Positions 33,779-35,716 of a stretch of 35,716 bases of DNA are shown here, one piece after another. The position numbers were made by a program, and so were the translations under genes. How positions within the stretch are numbered: the stretch's first letter is position 1; each line of letters begins with the position of its first letter. This DNA comes from Peptococcaceae bacterium CEB3 (GTDB lineage: Bacteria > Bacillota > Desulfitobacteriia > Desulfitobacteriales > Desulfitobacteriaceae): the NCBI GenBank assembly GCA_001029295.1, contig LDXJ01000028.1, positions 1 through 35,716 of the forward strand, written 5' to 3'. Under the pieces are notes generated by a model. It was not told where the DNA came from. It saw only the letters and a program-made list of their open reading frames with translations, and searched no databases.

Positions 33779-35281
33779 CTAGTCCAACGGCAAATTGGTC
33801 TCGATCTGTTTGATGTCAATGCCGGACTTATCCATGCGCATCCTGGCATAAACATGAATAGCCAACGCTACCACGACCCCGATGATGATCTGGAAAAGCG
33901 GTTGGAAAGGCCAGGCTGTTTTGGGCAAGATCAAGACACTCTGCAGCAAGACCAGGGAAATTACTATGGACAGAACCGCGGCGACGACAATCCCCGTTCC
34001 TGCGGCGATCTCCTTAGCCCAACCGACCTCCTTAAACTTCTTGTTGTATCGGAAATTCAAGAGACTGATAGCGGTAAAAATCAAGACCACTAAAATACTG
34101 GTTGAGCGTACGACCACCCCTATGGCCCAGCCTTTTAGGGCAGACTCCAATAGGAACAGATTGCTTAGCACGGCCGACAAAGCCAGCGCCACGTAGGGGC
34201 TCTTTGATCGGGATGTCTTCGCAAAGACCTGGGGAAAGACGTGATCCTGGGCCCAGGCAAAAATGAATCTCGAACTGGACATCATCTCAGGTGCCAAAGA
34301 TTTCCCGGCCAGAATAACGACTATCAACGTAAACAAGACGCCGATCCAGCGAGGCGCCACGACACTGATAATGCCCGGAACCGTAGCCAGGTCACTGTGT
34401 TTGAGCGCGATCAGCCGCACACTCGCCCACCAGGGAGCTACATGAAACACGGCCCACGTAACCAAAGTGTAGGCGATAATCGAAACCACCCAAGCGAAGA
34501 AAATGCCCCTCGGCATATTTCTTTCCGCGTCTTTCGTTTCTCCGCCCAAGCTCGGCGCGGCGCTGATACCCCCGTAGGAAAAAAGAAAAATCGTGCAAAG
34601 AGCCAAAAAGGACGACAAAGACGGACTTCCCAAATTCTGTCGGTTGACAATGGGCTTACCCACCATTTGACTCACCGCTTGCACATAATGAGCGGGCGAA
34701 TTGCCAAAACCAAAGATGATTGTGATAACAGCAGCCAACAAGACGACGATGAACATCACCTTCACAAAGATGCCGTAGTTTTTGACGCCACTGTAATGCA
34801 GCAGATAAACCGCCCAGATCGCCAGAGTTCCGATGATGATGTGCCCGGCCGGACTGAGCAAGAAAGCTCCCCCGGCAACATGTAGTTGCTGCAGCATTTG
34901 ACCCAAAAAAGTGCCGAAGGCAAAAGCCAGAAACCCCATGGAAGCCGTGATCCCGAGCCACCAGATAAAATTAACGATGAAGCCCCATCCCACCCCCAAA
35001 CTCCGGCTGGTCCAGACATAGGTCGATCCGGCCCTGGGCATGTGCCTGGAAAAACGCATGAACAGGTAAACCTTGGGCAACAGGAGAATCCCCGTAAAGA
35101 ACATGGCCAACGGAACAAGATATTCGACTTTGGGATAAACGCTTAGACTCGTCACCGAAATGTAATTGATACTGGCGCCATAGACCTGCGATACCGCCGA
35201 GGCAATGATAACTGATAAACCCAACACTTTTGCCAGTTTGTGCCCTTCTGTTTGGAACTGGACCTGGCCCTTGTCTTCCAT
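33779..35281 (-). CDS. APC-superfamily amino acid permease
   Basis: A 500-residue transporter with about 12 hydrophobic segments and the AA_permease_2 layout. Helix 1 is broken (VLGLSVIIASAVSQVYGASINYISV). Conserved RAGSTYVWTSRSLG lies in the helix 2-3 loop, FSYGGISAAPSLGGETKDAERNMPRGI in helix 6 and the adjoining loop, and SSSRFIFAWAQDHVFPQVFAKT near helix 8. These are hallmarks of the amino acid/polyamine/organocation family. The ATG has GAGGTGAGG directly upstream. The M29/NicX-like gene follows in the same operon, so the substrate is probably what that enzyme degrades. The exact amino acid or amine cannot be read from the sequence. Confidence 0.92.
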   Translation of the reverse strand: MEDKGQVQFQTEGHKLAKVLGLSVIIASAVSQVYGASINYISVTSLSVYPKVEYLVPLAMFFTGILLLPKVYLFMRFSRHMPRAGSTYVWTSRSLGVGWGFIVNFIWWLGITASMGFLAFAFGTFLGQMLQQLHVAGGAFLLSPAGHIIIGTLAIWAVYLLHYSGVKNYGIFVKVMFIVVLLAAVITIIFGFGNSPAHYVQAVSQMVGKPIVNRQNLGSPSLSSFLALCTIFLFSYGGISAAPSLGGETKDAERNMPRGIFFAWVVSIIAYTLVTWAVFHVAPWWASVRLIALKHSDLATVPGIISVVAPRWIGVLFTLIVVILAGKSLAPEMMSSSRFIFAWAQDHVFPQVFAKTSRSKSPYVALALSAVLSNLFLLESALKGWAIGVVVRSTSILVVLIFTAISLLNFRYNKKFKEVGWAKEIAAGTGIVVAAVLSIVISLVLLQSVLILPKTAWPFQPLFQIIIGVVVALAIHVYARMRMDKSGIDIKQIETNLPLD

Positions 35282-35432
35282 AACCTCACCTCATTCCTTC
35301 TTTTTCAGGTCAAAGGTCTGATCGTGTTGAGAATATAGTGAATTTTCCACCTCCTTATGAAAATATTATTGCACATGTCCTGGATATATGCAATATATTT
35401 TTCCCCAGAGAATGACAAAAACTCTGATCAGG
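35282..35432. other. Upstream region of the permease operon
   Basis: This 151-nt, AT-rich stretch should contain the minus-strand promoter of the permease operon. No strong operator was identified. It ends where the 106-bp repeat array begins. Confidence 0.4.
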
Positions 35433-35716
35433 TAAAGAAAACTCGGCTGGCGCTGCGATCGCTCACTTGAGCGATCGGTTGAATCAGGGCTGACGCAAGT
35501 TTTCTTATCCTGCGAGCGACTTATACTTTCTGATAGGATAAAGAAAACTCGGCTGGCGCCGCGATCGCTCACTTGAGCGATCGGTTGAATCAGGGCTGAC
35601 GCAAGTTTTCTTATCCTGCGAGCGACTTATACTTTCTGATAGGATAAAGAAAACTCGGCTGGCGCCGCGATCGCTCACTTGAGCGATCGGTTGAATCAGG
35701 GCTGACGCAAGTTTTC
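35433..35716. repeat. 106-bp direct tandem repeat array, running off the window
   Basis: Units begin at 35433, 35539 and 35645 with TAAAGAAAACTCGGCTGGCG, a period of exactly 106 bp; the third is cut by the window end. Units 1 and 2 differ by one base (CGCTGCG versus CGCCGCG) in their first part, and units 2 and 3 are identical as far as seen. Each unit has an inner palindrome CGATCGCTC-ACTT-GAGCGATCG and an outer inverted pair AAGAAAACT / AGTTTTCTT, and ends in CTTATACTTTCTGATAGGA. Near-identity of whole units, without unique spacers, distinguishes it from a CRISPR array. Confidence 0.95.

Noticed and set aside
35366-35572. 68-residue minus-strand frame at the window end
   Set aside because: About half of it is translated 106-bp repeat and the rest is the AT-rich permease upstream region.
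35433-35716. CRISPR array
   Set aside because: The whole 106-bp unit repeats almost identically, with no unique spacers of 30-40 bp, and no cas gene is seen.

Overview
The window looks like chromosome from an anaerobic, spore-forming, low-to-moderate-GC Firmicute, probably of the Peptococcaceae/Desulfitobacterium type. The pointers are strong AGGAGG-type ribosome binding sites, a single-chain pyruvate:ferredoxin oxidoreductase, a small spore-surface-type (DUF3787-like) protein, a DUF2512 membrane protein and a yybP-ykoY riboswitch. The genus is an inference and was not tested by any search.

Layout. 1-0.6 kb: 3' end of an IS110-family transposase. 1.0-4.9 kb: a lipoprotein with two cupredoxin-like domains, divergent from an OmpR-type response regulator/histidine kinase pair. 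4.9-5.8 kb: a patatin-like lipase. 6.0-9.0 kb: a CstA-family (pyruvate-type) transporter and a LytTR response regulator without a kinase. 9.5-11.7 kb: a two-gene LutA/LutB-like lactate-oxidation operon. 12.0-13.2 kb: a CaCA-family cation exchanger behind a manganese (yybP-ykoY) riboswitch. 13.3-14.2 kb: a palindromic repeat element, the spore-surface-type protein and a 49-residue cysteine-rich protein. 14.3-17.5 kb: a visibly more AT-rich block with a GNAT acetyltransferase, a LysR regulator and, divergent from it, two genes that closely resemble fluoroacetyl-CoA thioesterase (flK) and fluorinase (flA). 17.7-21.3 kb: nifJ. 21.4-24.9 kb: DUF2512, a HEAT-like/O6-methylguanine-DNA methyltransferase fusion, an MFS transporter and a truncated TetR. 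25.1-25.5 kb: repeats and a small ORF. 25.5-32.5 kb: a sugar locus with a BadF-type kinase, GH4 glycosidase, PIG-L deacetylase, GPH symporter, LacI and RpiR. 32.7-35.3 kb: an M29/NicX-like metalloenzyme and an APC permease. 35.4 kb to the end: 106-bp tandem repeats that run off the window.

The main discovery candidate is the flK-flA pair at 16.1-17.5 kb. The flA product carries the fluorinase-specific insertion loop and every active-site residue I can map from the Streptomyces enzyme. This includes the Thr and Ser that separate fluorinases from SAM-dependent chlorinases. The neighbouring flK product keeps the Thr/Glu/His catalytic set of fluoroacetyl-CoA thioesterase. A divergent LysR gene and two adjacent dyads in the shared promoter region suggest inducible control. 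Biosynthesis and detoxification of an organofluorine metabolite by an anaerobic spore former would be unusual.

Other linked themes. CstA, LutA/LutB-like proteins and NifJ all handle pyruvate or lactate. The PIG-L + GH4 + BadF kinase + GPH symporter set looks like a PTS-independent counterpart of the E. coli chitobiose (chb) pathway. Several repeat families (106 bp, 30 bp, about 35 bp, a 15-bp coding repeat, and a two-hairpin element shared between 13.4 and 25.1 kb) occupy the intergenic regions.
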